Shown: in pieces, positions 27,813 to 36,238 of the stretch
Layout: each line of letters opens with the position of its first letter
Position numbering within the stretch: the stretch's first letter is position 1
NCBI RefSeq assembly: GCF_036178145.1
Contig: NZ_CP108067.1
Span: 3,596,001 to 3,660,000 of the forward strand
Length of the DNA stretch: 64,000 nucleotides
Direction of reading: 5' to 3'
Source: Streptomyces sp. NBC_00273
Lineage (GTDB): Bacteria; Actinomycetota; Actinomycetes; Streptomycetales; Streptomycetaceae
Notes under the pieces: generated by a model
What the model was told of the DNA's origin: nothing
Seen by the model: the letters and a program-made list of their open reading frames with translations, nothing else
Databases searched by the model: none
Made by a program: the position numbers and the translations under genes

Positions 27813-28619
27813 ATGACGATCGATCTTGATGAACTGATGAAGGTGCGCGCCCGCTTCGATGCCGAGGTGCGCGAGGGTGCGCAGGCGGACGCCCCGCCGG
27901 CCAGCGTGGAGCGGGCGGGCGCCGTCGTACGGCACGTCGCGCCCGCGCTCGGGTGGAACGGCGTGCTCTGGTCGGACCTCGACGAGGGGACGGCGGACGC
28001 GGAGATCGCGGCGCAAGTGGCGTTCTTCGCGGGGCGCGGCTGTCCGGAGTTCGAGTGGAAACTGTACGACTACGACCGGCCCGCCGACCTCGGGGACCGG
28101 CTGCGGGCGGCGGGCTTCGTGCCGGAGCCGCCCGAGACCCTGATGGTGGGCCTGTCGTCCGAGCTCGCGAAGCTGCCGGTGGAGCCGCCGGAGGGGATCA
28201 CCCTGCGGGTGGTGACGGACGAGGAGGGCGTCGACCTGATGATGCGGGTCCACGCCGGAGCCTTCGGGACGGAGCGGCCGCGGATCCGGGAGCAGCTGCT
28301 CAGCAAGCTGCGGGAGGAACCGGAGACGATCGCCGCAGTGCTCGCGATGGCGGGCGAGACCCCGGTGAGCGCGGCCCGGATGGAGATGCGGCCGGGGCTG
28401 GCCTTCGCGGGCCTCTGGGGCGGCGGCACGATCCCCGAGTGGCGCGGCCGGGGCATCTACCGCCTGCTGGTCGCCCACCGCGCCCGCCTGGCGGCGGAGC
28501 TCGGCATCACCTACCTGCAGGTGGACGCGTCGGACGACAGCCGCCCGATCCTGGAGCGGCTCGGCTTCGGGATCCTGGGCGTGACGGTGCCGTACATGTG
28601 GACCGGTGCCACCTCGTAG
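27813..28619 (+). CDS. GNAT-family N-acetyltransferase, two-domain
   Basis: 268 aa from ATG 27813. The C-terminal half is the active-looking GNAT fold (SAARMEMRPGLAFAGLWGGGTIPEWRGRGIYRLLVAHRARLAAELG, then LQVDASDDSRPILERLGFG); motif A is PEWRGRGIYRLL. The N-terminal half is a second, degenerate GNAT-like domain (PEFEWKLYDYDRPADLGDRLRAAGF). Substrate unknown. Followed 56 bases later by a DinB-type gene on the same strand. Confidence 0.82.
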   Translation: MTIDLDELMKVRARFDAEVREGAQADAPPASVERAGAVVRHVAPALGWNGVLWSDLDEGTADAEIAAQVAFFAGRGCPEFEWKLYDYDRPADLGDRLRAAGFVPEPPETLMVGLSSELAKLPVEPPEGITLRVVTDEEGVDLMMRVHAGAFGTERPRIREQLLSKLREEPETIAAVLAMAGETPVSAARMEMRPGLAFAGLWGGGTIPEWRGRGIYRLLVAHRARLAAELGITYLQVDASDDSRPILERLGFGILGVTVPYMWTGATS

Positions 28620-28675
28620 AGCGGGGGCGGGACCGGCCCTATGCCGGCCCGGGAGCAGCAGGCAAGATCACTGCC

Positions 28676-29176
28676 ATGGAACGCATCAGCCCGCCCCTGA
28701 CCGGGGACGAACGCGAGACCCTCCGGACCTTCCTCGACTACCACCGGGCCACCCTCGCCTGGAAGTGCGAAGGCCTCGGCGACGAGCAGCTGCGCCGCGC
28801 CTCGATGCCCCCCTCCACGCTGTCCCTGCTGGGGCTGGTCCGGCACATGGCCGAGGTCGAAAGGCACTGGTTCCGCCGTGTCCTCGACGGCCAGGACCTC
28901 CCGCACCTGTGGTCGGACACCCACGACTTCCAGGCCGCCTACGACGCCTCGGGATCCAGCCGCGCGGAGGCGTTCACCGCCTGGCAGGAGGAGATCGCGC
29001 ACGCCCGCCGGATCGAGGCCGCGGCCGGGTCCCTGGACGTGACGGCGTACGTGCCGAGCTGGGAGGAGGAGGCCTCGCTGCGTCTGGTGATGCTCCACCT
29101 CATCCACGAGTACGCCCGCCACAACGGCCACGCCGACTTCCTCCGCGAGGGGATCGACGGCACCACCGGCGCCTGA
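28676..29176 (+). CDS. DinB/DUF664-family protein
   Basis: 166 aa from ATG 28676. Four-helix bundle of the DinB/YfiT type; the metal-binding His triad is likely supplied by LGLVRHMAEVERHWF and HLIHEYARHNGHADFLRE. Related actinobacterial proteins are thiol- (mycothiol-) dependent transferases or are of unknown function. Cotranscribed with the upstream GNAT gene by spacing. Confidence 0.82.
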   Translation: MERISPPLTGDERETLRTFLDYHRATLAWKCEGLGDEQLRRASMPPSTLSLLGLVRHMAEVERHWFRRVLDGQDLPHLWSDTHDFQAAYDASGSSRAEAFTAWQEEIAHARRIEAAAGSLDVTAYVPSWEEEASLRLVMLHLIHEYARHNGHADFLREGIDGTTGA

Positions 29177-29384
29177 CCGGGGGAAAGGCTCCTGCGGGTG
29201 CGTGCGGCAGGAGCCTGCTCTAGCGTCGGACGGAGGAGGGGATTCCCTGCCGAGCCGGTCCGGGCCGGGGACCCGGGCCCCTGTGGCCGGAACCCGGCCG
29301 CGTGAGCTCGGCGCTTTTCCTGCGCGGATCCGGCACCTCTCGGGTACCGGGCCGCGCGACGATCCCGGAGAGCAGGTGCGTCCC

Positions 29385-29657
29385 ATGCGCACGTCGGCCC
29401 GTATCGCAGGTGTCCTCAGCGGCCTGACCCTCGTACTCGGTGGTGCGGCCTTCGCGGCACCCGCCGCCCACGCGGACGTCTCGGCATGCATCAACCAGGT
29501 CGAGCGGGAGCTGCAGGGCGGCGAGGCCCCGGAGTCCGTCCGGTCGGCGTGTTCCGCCGGGTACTCCGGTGAGCAGGAGCAGTGCGTGAGCGGGCTGACC
29601 AAGGGCGGTGTGACCAACGGGACCGCGGTGAGCGCCTGCAAGGCGTCCGCCCAGTAG
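29385..29657 (+). CDS. Small secreted protein with four cysteines
   Basis: 90 aa from ATG 29385 behind GGAGAGCAGG. A Sec signal peptide is evident (MRTSARIAGVLSGLTLVLGG...AHA, cleavage near residue 31). The mature part is about 59 residues with four Cys in two SAC/EQC pairs (ACINQVERELQGG... SACSAGYSGEQEQC... SACKASAQ), consistent with two disulfides. No family recognised. The 200 bases before it hold its promoter; nothing else is seen there. Confidence 0.75.
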   Translation: MRTSARIAGVLSGLTLVLGGAAFAAPAAHADVSACINQVERELQGGEAPESVRSACSAGYSGEQEQCVSGLTKGGVTNGTAVSACKASAQ

Positions 29658-29692
29658 CCGGCCCGACCACCTCCCCGGCCCGACCGCCTCTG

Positions 29693-29727
29693 CGGCCCGT
29701 CCGCTCCACCGCGTGCCGGACGGGCCG
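29693..29727. terminator. Terminator between secreted-protein gene and siderophore-interacting gene
   Basis: 11-bp perfect stem (29693-29703 with 29717-29727), 13-base loop, placed between two convergent stop codons at 29657 and 29746; likely serves both. Confidence 0.7.
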
Positions 29728-29745
29728 GCAGGCCCGCAGGCCGCC

Positions 29746-30480
29746 TCAGGCTCCCGGCCGCCAGTAGCCCAGCGCGTTCACCCGGTGCTTGGGCAGCGCG
29801 AGTTCCTTGCGCAGGTACGCCGTCAGGGCGCGCGTCGTCACCGTGTCGCAGGCCAGCCAGACGTACGCCGCCTCCGGGTCCCCGACCAGTTCGGGAAGGT
29901 CGGTGCGCACCCGGTCGACCAGGTCCGTACCGCTGCGCCGCACCCGGCGGATGTCGTGCCGGCCCGGCTCCACCCGCATCGGCAGCCGCTCGTCCGAGTC
30001 GTGCTGCGTCTCGAACCAGATGGTCGCCGGGGTCTTCGGGTACGTGTCCAGCAGCGAGTTGATCGCCGGGAGGGACGCGGAGTCCCCGATGACGAGCAGC
30101 CGCTCCGGGGCCGGCGCCGGGGCCGTGAATCCGGTGCCCTGGACGGTGGCCTCGACCGTGTCGCCCGGCTTGGCGCCGCGCGCCCAGGCACTGGCGACCC
30201 CGTCGTGCAGGGCGAACTCGAAGCTGAAGGTGCCCGCTTGCGGATCCGGGTCCACCAGCGTGTACGCCCGCTGGTGCGGCTTGCCGGCGCCCTGGAACCA
30301 GACGCGCACCCACATCGTCGGGTGCAGCGATCCACCGGCGGCCGCGAGCAGCCCGCCGTCCGTGAAGCTCACGCGGCGGTAGTTCTCCGTGAGGTCTTCC
30401 GTTCCCGTAACCGTGAACGTGAAGTCCTTGCCCCGCATGAGCTTGAGGACCACGCCCTCCCAGCCCTTGCCGACAGCCAT
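29746..30480 (-). CDS. Siderophore-interacting protein (FAD-dependent ferric-siderophore reductase)
   Basis: 244 aa from ATG 30480 with GGGGAGGGG upstream; the open GTG at 30501 lies between the ribosome site and the iron box and is not favoured. ViuB/SIP family: N-terminal flavin domain with the HQRAYTL motif (R-x-Y-T/S for FAD), then the NAD(P)H domain (LLVIGDSASLPAINSLL; YVWLACDTVTTRALTAYLRKEL). Reduces Fe(III) in imported siderophore complexes so that iron is released in the cytoplasm. An iron box 30 bases upstream predicts expression under iron starvation. Confidence 0.92.
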   Translation of the reverse strand: MAVGKGWEGVVLKLMRGKDFTFTVTGTEDLTENYRRVSFTDGGLLAAAGGSLHPTMWVRVWFQGAGKPHQRAYTLVDPDPQAGTFSFEFALHDGVASAWARGAKPGDTVEATVQGTGFTAPAPAPERLLVIGDSASLPAINSLLDTYPKTPATIWFETQHDSDERLPMRVEPGRHDIRRVRRSGTDLVDRVRTDLPELVGDPEAAYVWLACDTVTTRALTAYLRKELALPKHRVNALGYWRPGA

Positions 30481-30509
30481 GTCCAACCCCTCCCCTGACA
30501 CCCCTATAG

Positions 30510-30528
30510 TTAGGTCAGCCTAACCTAA
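30510..30528. promoter_or_regulatory. Iron box (DmdR/IdeR operator)
   Basis: TTAGGTCAGCCTAACCTAA is nearly identical to the recalled 19-base DmdR1/IdeR consensus (TTAGGTTAGGCTAACCTAA). It sits between the divergent siderophore-interacting and acylase genes, 30 and 20 bases from the two starts, so both units should be repressed by Fe(II)-loaded DmdR. Confidence 0.9.
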
Positions 30529-30547
30529 ACGCACGTCGGGGAAGAGT

Positions 30548-32785
30548 GTGAGCAGCGTGAGCAGTGCCAGCAGCGAGAGCGGCGACGCCCGGTCGTACGG
30601 AACGAACCGGAGCGAGCCCCCCGTAGACGTCCCCGCGGACGCCCCCGTGGACACACCCGTCGACACCTCTGTGGAGACCCCGGAATCCTACGGCGTCCAC
30701 CGCGACCGGTGGGGCATCCCCCACCTCCGCGCCTCCGACGAACTCCGGCTCGTCCATGCCCAGGGCCGCGTCACCGCCTTCGACCGCGCCTGGCAGTTGG
30801 AGGTCGAAAGGCACCGCTCCGAGGGCTCCAGCGCCTCCTTCCTCGGCGCGGACGCCGTCACCTGGGACCGCTTCGCCCGCCAGTCCCGGCTGGCCGACAC
30901 GGCCCGCCGCTGCTACGAGGCCATGGAGGCCGGCGACCCCGACACCGCCGCCTGGGTGCGCGCGTACGTGGACGGGGTCAACGAAGGGCTCGCCGCCGGC
31001 GCCGCCCGTGACGAACGCTTCGCGCGCACGGGCCTGGCCCCCACCCCCTGGGAGCCGTGGGTCCCGCTGGCCATCTGGATCGCCACGCACATCCTGTTCG
31101 CCGGTTTCGCCACCAAGCTGTGGCGCGAGCGCGTGGCCCGCGCCCTCGGCGACGAGGCGGTCACCCTCTTCGCCACCGACGGCCCCGGCACCGCCGGCAG
31201 CAACGGCTGGCTGGTGCCCGGCGACCGCACCACCACCGGCTCGGCGATCATCGCCGGCGACCCGCACCGCTTCATCGAGGACCCGGGCGTCTACCAGCAG
31301 ATACGCCTCGCCTGCCCCGACTACGACGTGCTGGGCCTCGCCGTCCCCGGCGTCCCCGGCCTCGGCCACTTCGGGCACACCGGCACCGCCGCCTGGGCGA
31401 TCACCAACGCGATGTCCGACTACCAGGACCTGTACGTCGAGCAGTTGCGCCGCGACGACGACGGCGCCGTGGAGGCCCTCGGCGCGGACGGCGCCTGGGA
31501 GCCCGTCTCCCGCCACACCGAGACCATCACCGTGGCCGACGGCGACGACGTCGAGGTGGAGGTCCTGGAGACCCCCCGCGGCCCCGTGATCATCCACGCC
31601 GACGGCGACCTCGGCGCCGACCCCGATGCCGAGGCGCACGCCGACGGCAGCGCCCAGACCCTCTCCCTGCGCTACCCGCCGCGGGTCCGCCTCGACCTCG
31701 GCTTCGCCGCCCTCCCCGCGCTGCTGCGCGCCCGCACCGTCGCCGACATCGACCGCGCCTTCGACGGCTGGGCCGAGCCGGTCAACGTCGTCCACGCCGC
31801 CGACTCCGAGGGCGGGCTGCTGCACCGCGTCGCGGGCGCCGTACCCCTGCGCCACCGCACCAACCGGCTGCGCCCCGTGCCCGCCTGGGAACCGCAGCAC
31901 GCCTGGCAGGGCTGGGCCCCGACCCCGGCGGAGCCGGTGCAGGGCTTCGCCGTGATGGCGAACGCGCGCGGAATCGCCTCCCCGCTCGGCGTGGAGTTCG
32001 CACCCCCGCACCGCGCCGACCGCATCCGCGAGCTGCTCAGCGGCTCCGCGGACTGGTCCCCGAGGGCGATGGCCGACGTACACCGGGACACGCACCTGGC
32101 CTCGGCCGCGCCCCTGCTCGCCCTGCTGACCGGCTTCGAGGACCTTTCGCCGGCGGCGCAGGCCCTGCGGACCCGGCTGCTGGCCTGGGACCGGCACATG
32201 GCGGCCGACAGCACCGACGCCACCGTCTTCTCGGCCTTCCGCAGCGCGACCGTACGCCGCTTCGCCGCCGACCCCGTCTTCGAGGGGCTGTGGGGGGCGC
32301 CCACCGGCCCGGCGGTCTTCCACCCGTGGCTGTACCTGGTCCCGCGGATCGGCTACGCCCTCGAGGGCCTGCTCACCACCTCCCTCGTCCCCGGCCTCGA
32401 CCGTGCGGGGCACGTCCGGGCCGCGCTGGAGGAGACGGCCGCGGCCGAGACCCCCGACACCCCCTGGTCGGAGGTGCACCGCCTCACCCCCTGGCAGGCC
32501 GTGCCCGACCTGGAGGTCACGGACTGGCCCGGCCTCGGCGGCGACCACGACTGCGTGAACGCCACCTCCACCGTCCCCGGCTTCACCGACCTCACCGCCC
32601 GCGCATCGGCGGCCCGTTACGTCTGGGACCTCGCCCGCCGCGAGGACAGCCTCTGGGCGGTCCCGCTGGGCGCGGACGGCGTCACCGGCTCGCCCCACCA
32701 CCGCGACCAGCTGCCCCTGTGGGCACGGTGCGAACTCGTCCCCGTCGTCACCGACTGGGCCCAGCTCACCAAGGAATCGATATGA
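30548..32785 (+). CDS. Penicillin acylase-family N-terminal-nucleophile hydrolase, no signal peptide
   Basis: 745 aa; GTG 30548 start (GTG 30557 possible). Ntn-hydrolase precursor: the autocatalytic Gly-Ser site is in TAGSNGWLV, so Ser218 would become the N-terminus of the beta subunit and the nucleophile. Family traits include DRWGIPHL near the start and GHFGHTGTAAWAIT. Unlike classical penicillin G acylases there is no signal peptide: residues 1-45 are low-complexity with VDVPADAPVDTPVDT repeats, so it should act in the cytoplasm. Controlled by the iron box and coupled (ATGA overlap) to an acyltransferase. Hydrolysis or editing of an amide in a siderophore is a reasonable inference. Confidence 0.87.
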   Translation: MSSVSSASSESGDARSYGTNRSEPPVDVPADAPVDTPVDTSVETPESYGVHRDRWGIPHLRASDELRLVHAQGRVTAFDRAWQLEVERHRSEGSSASFLGADAVTWDRFARQSRLADTARRCYEAMEAGDPDTAAWVRAYVDGVNEGLAAGAARDERFARTGLAPTPWEPWVPLAIWIATHILFAGFATKLWRERVARALGDEAVTLFATDGPGTAGSNGWLVPGDRTTTGSAIIAGDPHRFIEDPGVYQQIRLACPDYDVLGLAVPGVPGLGHFGHTGTAAWAITNAMSDYQDLYVEQLRRDDDGAVEALGADGAWEPVSRHTETITVADGDDVEVEVLETPRGPVIIHADGDLGADPDAEAHADGSAQTLSLRYPPRVRLDLGFAALPALLRARTVADIDRAFDGWAEPVNVVHAADSEGGLLHRVAGAVPLRHRTNRLRPVPAWEPQHAWQGWAPTPAEPVQGFAVMANARGIASPLGVEFAPPHRADRIRELLSGSADWSPRAMADVHRDTHLASAAPLLALLTGFEDLSPAAQALRTRLLAWDRHMAADSTDATVFSAFRSATVRRFAADPVFEGLWGAPTGPAVFHPWLYLVPRIGYALEGLLTTSLVPGLDRAGHVRAALEETAAAETPDTPWSEVHRLTPWQAVPDLEVTDWPGLGGDHDCVNATSTVPGFTDLTARASAARYVWDLARREDSLWAVPLGADGVTGSPHHRDQLPLWARCELVPVVTDWAQLTKESI

Positions 32786-33393
32786 CCTCCGCCACCTCCC
32801 TCAGGCAGCCCGTGCACACCCAGGTCGTCGAGGGCTTCGGCACCGTCGCCATCACGCCCGTCGACCCGGCGGCCGACTCCGCGCTGATCCACAGCTGGGT
32901 CACGCAGGAGCGGGCCCGCTTCTGGGGCATGGGCGAGGCCAGCCGCGAACTGGTCCAGGAGATCTACGAGGACGTCGACCGCCGCACCACCCACCACGCC
33001 TTCATGGTGAGCCGGGACGGTGAGCCGGTCGCGCTGTTCCAGACGTACGACTGCGCCGAGGACCGGGTCAGCGAGTGCTACGACGTCCAGCCCGGGGACG
33101 TCGGCGTGCACCTGCTGATCGGCCCGACCACGGGCGCGGCCGAGCACGGCTTCACCGGCTCCCTGATGACCGCCTTCATCGCGTTCGTGTTCTCCGACGA
33201 CGCCGCGCGGCGCGTGGTCGTCGAACCGGACGCCCGCAACGCCAAGGCCATCTCCCTCATGGAACGCACCGGCTTCGTGCTCGGACCGCAGATCGCGCTC
33301 CCGGAGATCGACTTGCCCGAGGTCTACCTCCCGGCCAAGCCGGCACAGCTGGCCTTCCTCACCGCTCCGGGGGCCGTGCCGGCGGCAGGCTGA
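32782..33393 (+). CDS. Siderophore-type N-acyltransferase (IucB/RhbD/DesC-like GNAT)
   Basis: 203 aa; ATG 32782 overlaps the acylase TGA in ATGA, so translation is coupled. The sequence fits the AlcB/RhbD acetyltransferase family of hydroxamate siderophore pathways: IHSWVTQERARFWGMGEASRELVQEIYED, GDVGVHLLIGP, and VVEPDARNAKAISLMERTGFVLG. Such enzymes acylate N-hydroxy-diamines with acetyl- or succinyl-CoA. No hydroxylase, decarboxylase or NIS synthetase is nearby, so it works with a pathway encoded elsewhere. Confidence 0.87.
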   Translation: MTSATSLRQPVHTQVVEGFGTVAITPVDPAADSALIHSWVTQERARFWGMGEASRELVQEIYEDVDRRTTHHAFMVSRDGEPVALFQTYDCAEDRVSECYDVQPGDVGVHLLIGPTTGAAEHGFTGSLMTAFIAFVFSDDAARRVVVEPDARNAKAISLMERTGFVLGPQIALPEIDLPEVYLPAKPAQLAFLTAPGAVPAAG

Positions 33394-33613
33394 CCGGAAT
33401 TGCCCCTTCCACCGGGCGCCCGGCGAACGACGGCCGCCCACGGGGCGGTTGCGGGAGCCGGGCGCCCGGCGGCACGTCCGGGCACCGTCGTTCGCCACCG
33501 GTCGCCGACGGCCGGCCGAGGGCCGGCACCGGGCCTGCCGGCCCGTGGAAGGGTGAACCCCGAGGGGGATTCCCCATTCCGATTGACCTCGTGCGCTTCC
33601 CGGCTGGAAGCTG

Positions 33614-35521
33614 ATGCCCTCTCAAAGCGCGCTGAGGTGGGGGACATTGACCAGTCAGAACCTGCACATCGGTCCGGACGCGGCGGCCGACCGGTACCGT
33701 CTGCTCCGCTCGATCGGACGCGGTGGGGAGGCCGTGCTCTATCTCGCGGAGATCGAACTCGCCGGCGGATCCGAACCCGTGGTCGTCAAAGTGCTCGACT
33801 CCAAGACGACCATCACGCCGGACGTCTTCGACCGGATCAGCCAGAAGTGGAACGAGCAGGCCGAGCTGCTGCGGTTCGTCCACCGGCCCGGTGTCGTGGG
33901 CGTGCGCGAGCACTTCGAGGGACCGCCCATCCACCGGCCCGGGGAGTCCTCGACCCTGAGCGGGCGGGCGCTCGTCCTCGTCATGAACCACGTGGACGGG
34001 CTCGACCTGCGGGACTGGCGGGCCGAGCGGACGCTGGCCAGCGCCGCCGAGCGGCGCGAGGTGATGCGCACGCTGGAGCAGCTGGCCGACGTCCTGGACT
34101 GGCTGCACTCGGGGAAGGCCACCCCGTCCGGGCGCCAGGTCATCCACGGCGACCTCTCCCCCGGCAACGTGATGGTCGATGCGCACGGGCAGGCCACCCT
34201 GGTGGACTTCGGCCTCAGCAAGCTGACCGCCGACCACCAGACGGCCGAGGTCTGGTTCACCCCGGGCTACGCGGCGCCCGAGGTCTTCGACGGCAAGCGG
34301 ACCCCGGGCACGGACCGGTACGCCTTCGGGGCGATCGCGTACTTCCTGCTGAGCGGGGAGTCCCCGCCGGCCACGCCGGAGCAGCTGGCGCAGGCGCTGA
34401 CCGCGCTGCCGCAGATCGCCGTGCTGGACGCCGAGCAGCGGGCGCGGATCACCGCGATCTACTCGGCCGACCCGGGGAAGCGGCCGGTGAACCTGGCCGG
34501 CTGGATGAAGGACATCCGTCATGCGGTGGTGTCCACGACCACCGCGACCTCGCAGCGGGCCGCCCAGGAGGCTCCGCCCAGGCCGGCCGCCCCGCCACCG
34601 CCCGTGGTCCCGCCGCAGCCCGTCACCGCGCCGTCGGTGGCGGCGCCGCCCCCGTACGCGCCCACGGCGCAACCCGTGCAGCCCGAGCCGGCCACGGCCG
34701 CGGCCCCTGAACCCGCGCCCGCGCCCGCGCCCGTACCGCAACCCGAGCCGGTTCCGGTGCAGGCCCAGGTGCCCGCCGGGTACGGGCCCACGTACAACCT
34801 GACCCCGGCTCCCGCTCCCGTCCCCGAGCCGCCGCGTCCCGCCAAGAAGCGGCGGACCGGGCTGATCCTCGGCTCGGTGGCCGCAGTGCTGGTACTGGCC
34901 TCCCTCGCCGTCGTCGGCGTACGGCTCCTGGGTGACAAGGACAAGGAGAACGCCGCGGGGGGCGAGAAGCCCGGCGGTACGAGCGCACCCCAGGCGCCGG
35001 CGTCGGCCTCCTCGCCGTCGGCGCGGGCGACCGAGACCGAATCCGCCGACCCCACGCCCTCCGAGCCCTCTCCCGGGGGATCCGCCGGTCCGGAAGCCTC
35101 GTCGAGCCCCGGAACGCCGGGTTCGGTGAAGGACAGCAACGTGGCCGATCTGACCGTGCTGTCGTCGGTCGGAGCGGTCCGGCACTTCGAGGTGGGCTCC
35201 GCCAAGCTGAACACGAAGGAATACGGAGCCGCCCTCCTCGGCAGCTGCTACTACGGCGCGACGATCGAGTACGACGTGAACCGCGCCTGGTCCACGCTGG
35301 AGTTCACCGTGGGCGTCGACGACGGCTCGACCATGGAACAGGCCCGCGTGACCATCTCCGTGGACGACAAGCCCGCCCTCTTCTCCGAGGCGGTCCACCT
35401 GGGCAAGCCGGTCACCAAGTCCCTGGACATCAAGGGGGCCCTGCGCCTGCGCCTGAAGGTGGAGGAGGGCTGCCGCAACAGCGGCAACGCCGTCATCGCC
35501 GCCCCGGTCCTCAAGCGCTGA
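33614..35521 (+). CDS. Membrane Ser/Thr protein kinase with extracellular NPCBM-like domain
   Basis: 635 aa from ATG 33614; TTG 33647, behind a stronger GAGGTGGGGG, is a serious alternative. Kinase domain at about 27-300: G-loop IGRGGEAVLY, ATP-binding Lys59, catalytic loop HGDLSPGN (Asp180, Asn185), DFG at 198-200 and YAAPE. The loop is HGD, not HRD, making it a non-RD kinase, and the usual DLK lysine is Ser. A Pro/Ala-rich linker (about 315-410) leads to one transmembrane helix (about 417-436), a Ser/Pro/Thr linker and a C-terminal beta domain (about 509-635) resembling NPCBM carbohydrate-binding modules. Probably senses a cell-wall or sugar ligand outside and phosphorylates cytoplasmic targets. 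Confidence 0.88.
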   Translation: MPSQSALRWGTLTSQNLHIGPDAAADRYRLLRSIGRGGEAVLYLAEIELAGGSEPVVVKVLDSKTTITPDVFDRISQKWNEQAELLRFVHRPGVVGVREHFEGPPIHRPGESSTLSGRALVLVMNHVDGLDLRDWRAERTLASAAERREVMRTLEQLADVLDWLHSGKATPSGRQVIHGDLSPGNVMVDAHGQATLVDFGLSKLTADHQTAEVWFTPGYAAPEVFDGKRTPGTDRYAFGAIAYFLLSGESPPATPEQLAQALTALPQIAVLDAEQRARITAIYSADPGKRPVNLAGWMKDIRHAVVSTTTATSQRAAQEAPPRPAAPPPPVVPPQPVTAPSVAAPPPYAPTAQPVQPEPATAAAPEPAPAPAPVPQPEPVPVQAQVPAGYGPTYNLTPAPAPVPEPPRPAKKRRTGLILGSVAAVLVLASLAVVGVRLLGDKDKENAAGGEKPGGTSAPQAPASASSPSARATETESADPTPSEPSPGGSAGPEASSSPGTPGSVKDSNVADLTVLSSVGAVRHFEVGSAKLNTKEYGAALLGSCYYGATIEYDVNRAWSTLEFTVGVDDGSTMEQARVTISVDDKPALFSEAVHLGKPVTKSLDIKGALRLRLKVEEGCRNSGNAVIAAPVLKR

Positions 35522-35565
35522 GCGGGCGGCCCCCGTTGTCAGTGGCGCCGGGCAGGATGGCCCTC

Positions 35566-36231
35566 ATGACAGACGGAACGACCTGGCTCGCCGAACCCCA
35601 GTCGATCGCGTTCGGGGGCTACTACGTGGTGCTGGCCCGCGGGCTCGCTCCGGACGAACTCGTGGGCCGGCTCGTGGAGTCCGTGAACGGCTGGTCGTGC
35701 AAGGCCGTGGCGGTCGGGGACCGCACCGGGGACGGCCTCCTGGAGTTCATGGACGACACGTACGGCGGCTGCTGCGTGGAGATCGGCCTGCGCCTCGGCC
35801 GCGCCGGGGACTGGACGTACGCGGTCGCGTACGGCGGCTGGCAGGGCGAGTTCGGCTCCCTGACCCCCCTCTCGCGAGACGGCGCGCACATCTGCGTCCT
35901 GCAGTTCGAGGAGGAGAACGGCAAGCCGGTCCCGCCGCAGTTCGAGTACGCGCACGACGGCCGCCTCCTGAGCGCCTGCAATCTGTACCTGGACGGCTCG
36001 TGGGGCTCCGAGGAAGTCGAGGGCGACCCCGCGACGGCGCTGCGCCTGCAGGAGCTGCTGACCGCCGCCGGGCTCCCGGACGAGGAGCTGGACGACCGGG
36101 AGGTGCACCGGACCGCGCTGGGGGTCATCGAGCGGTTCTTCGGGCTCTCGCTGCCGGAAGAAGCGATCGTGCACGGCACCCTGCCGGCCGTCGTACTGGA
36201 ATCGGGGTTCCCGAAGCCGGCCCGGGACTGA
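35566..36231 (+). CDS. Conserved Streptomyces protein of unknown function (DUF6461-like)
   Basis: 221 aa from ATG 35566 with GGGCAGG upstream. Soluble protein; GYYVVLARGLAPDELVGRLVES near the N-terminus and acidic, aromatic-rich blocks (GDWTYAVAYGGWQGEFGSLTPLSRDGAHICVLQFEEENG) resemble the DUF6461 type as remembered. No catalytic motif is seen. It follows the kinase gene by 44 bases on the same strand, so it may be a kinase partner; that is inference from position. Confidence 0.65.
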   Translation: MTDGTTWLAEPQSIAFGGYYVVLARGLAPDELVGRLVESVNGWSCKAVAVGDRTGDGLLEFMDDTYGGCCVEIGLRLGRAGDWTYAVAYGGWQGEFGSLTPLSRDGAHICVLQFEEENGKPVPPQFEYAHDGRLLSACNLYLDGSWGSEEVEGDPATALRLQELLTAAGLPDEELDDREVHRTALGVIERFFGLSLPEEAIVHGTLPAVVLESGFPKPARD

Positions 36232-36238
36232 TCCGGCC

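Noticed and set aside
28511..30313. 600-codon minus-strand frame over the GNAT, DinB and secreted-protein genes
   Set aside because: It crosses several genes and their intergenic spaces; composition is low-complexity Gly/Arg/Pro and there is no ribosome site.
30515..32701. 728-codon minus-strand frame opposite the acylase
   Set aside because: Antisense shadow with repeated Val/Gly/Asp/Ala/His composition; the plus-strand acylase has real family motifs.
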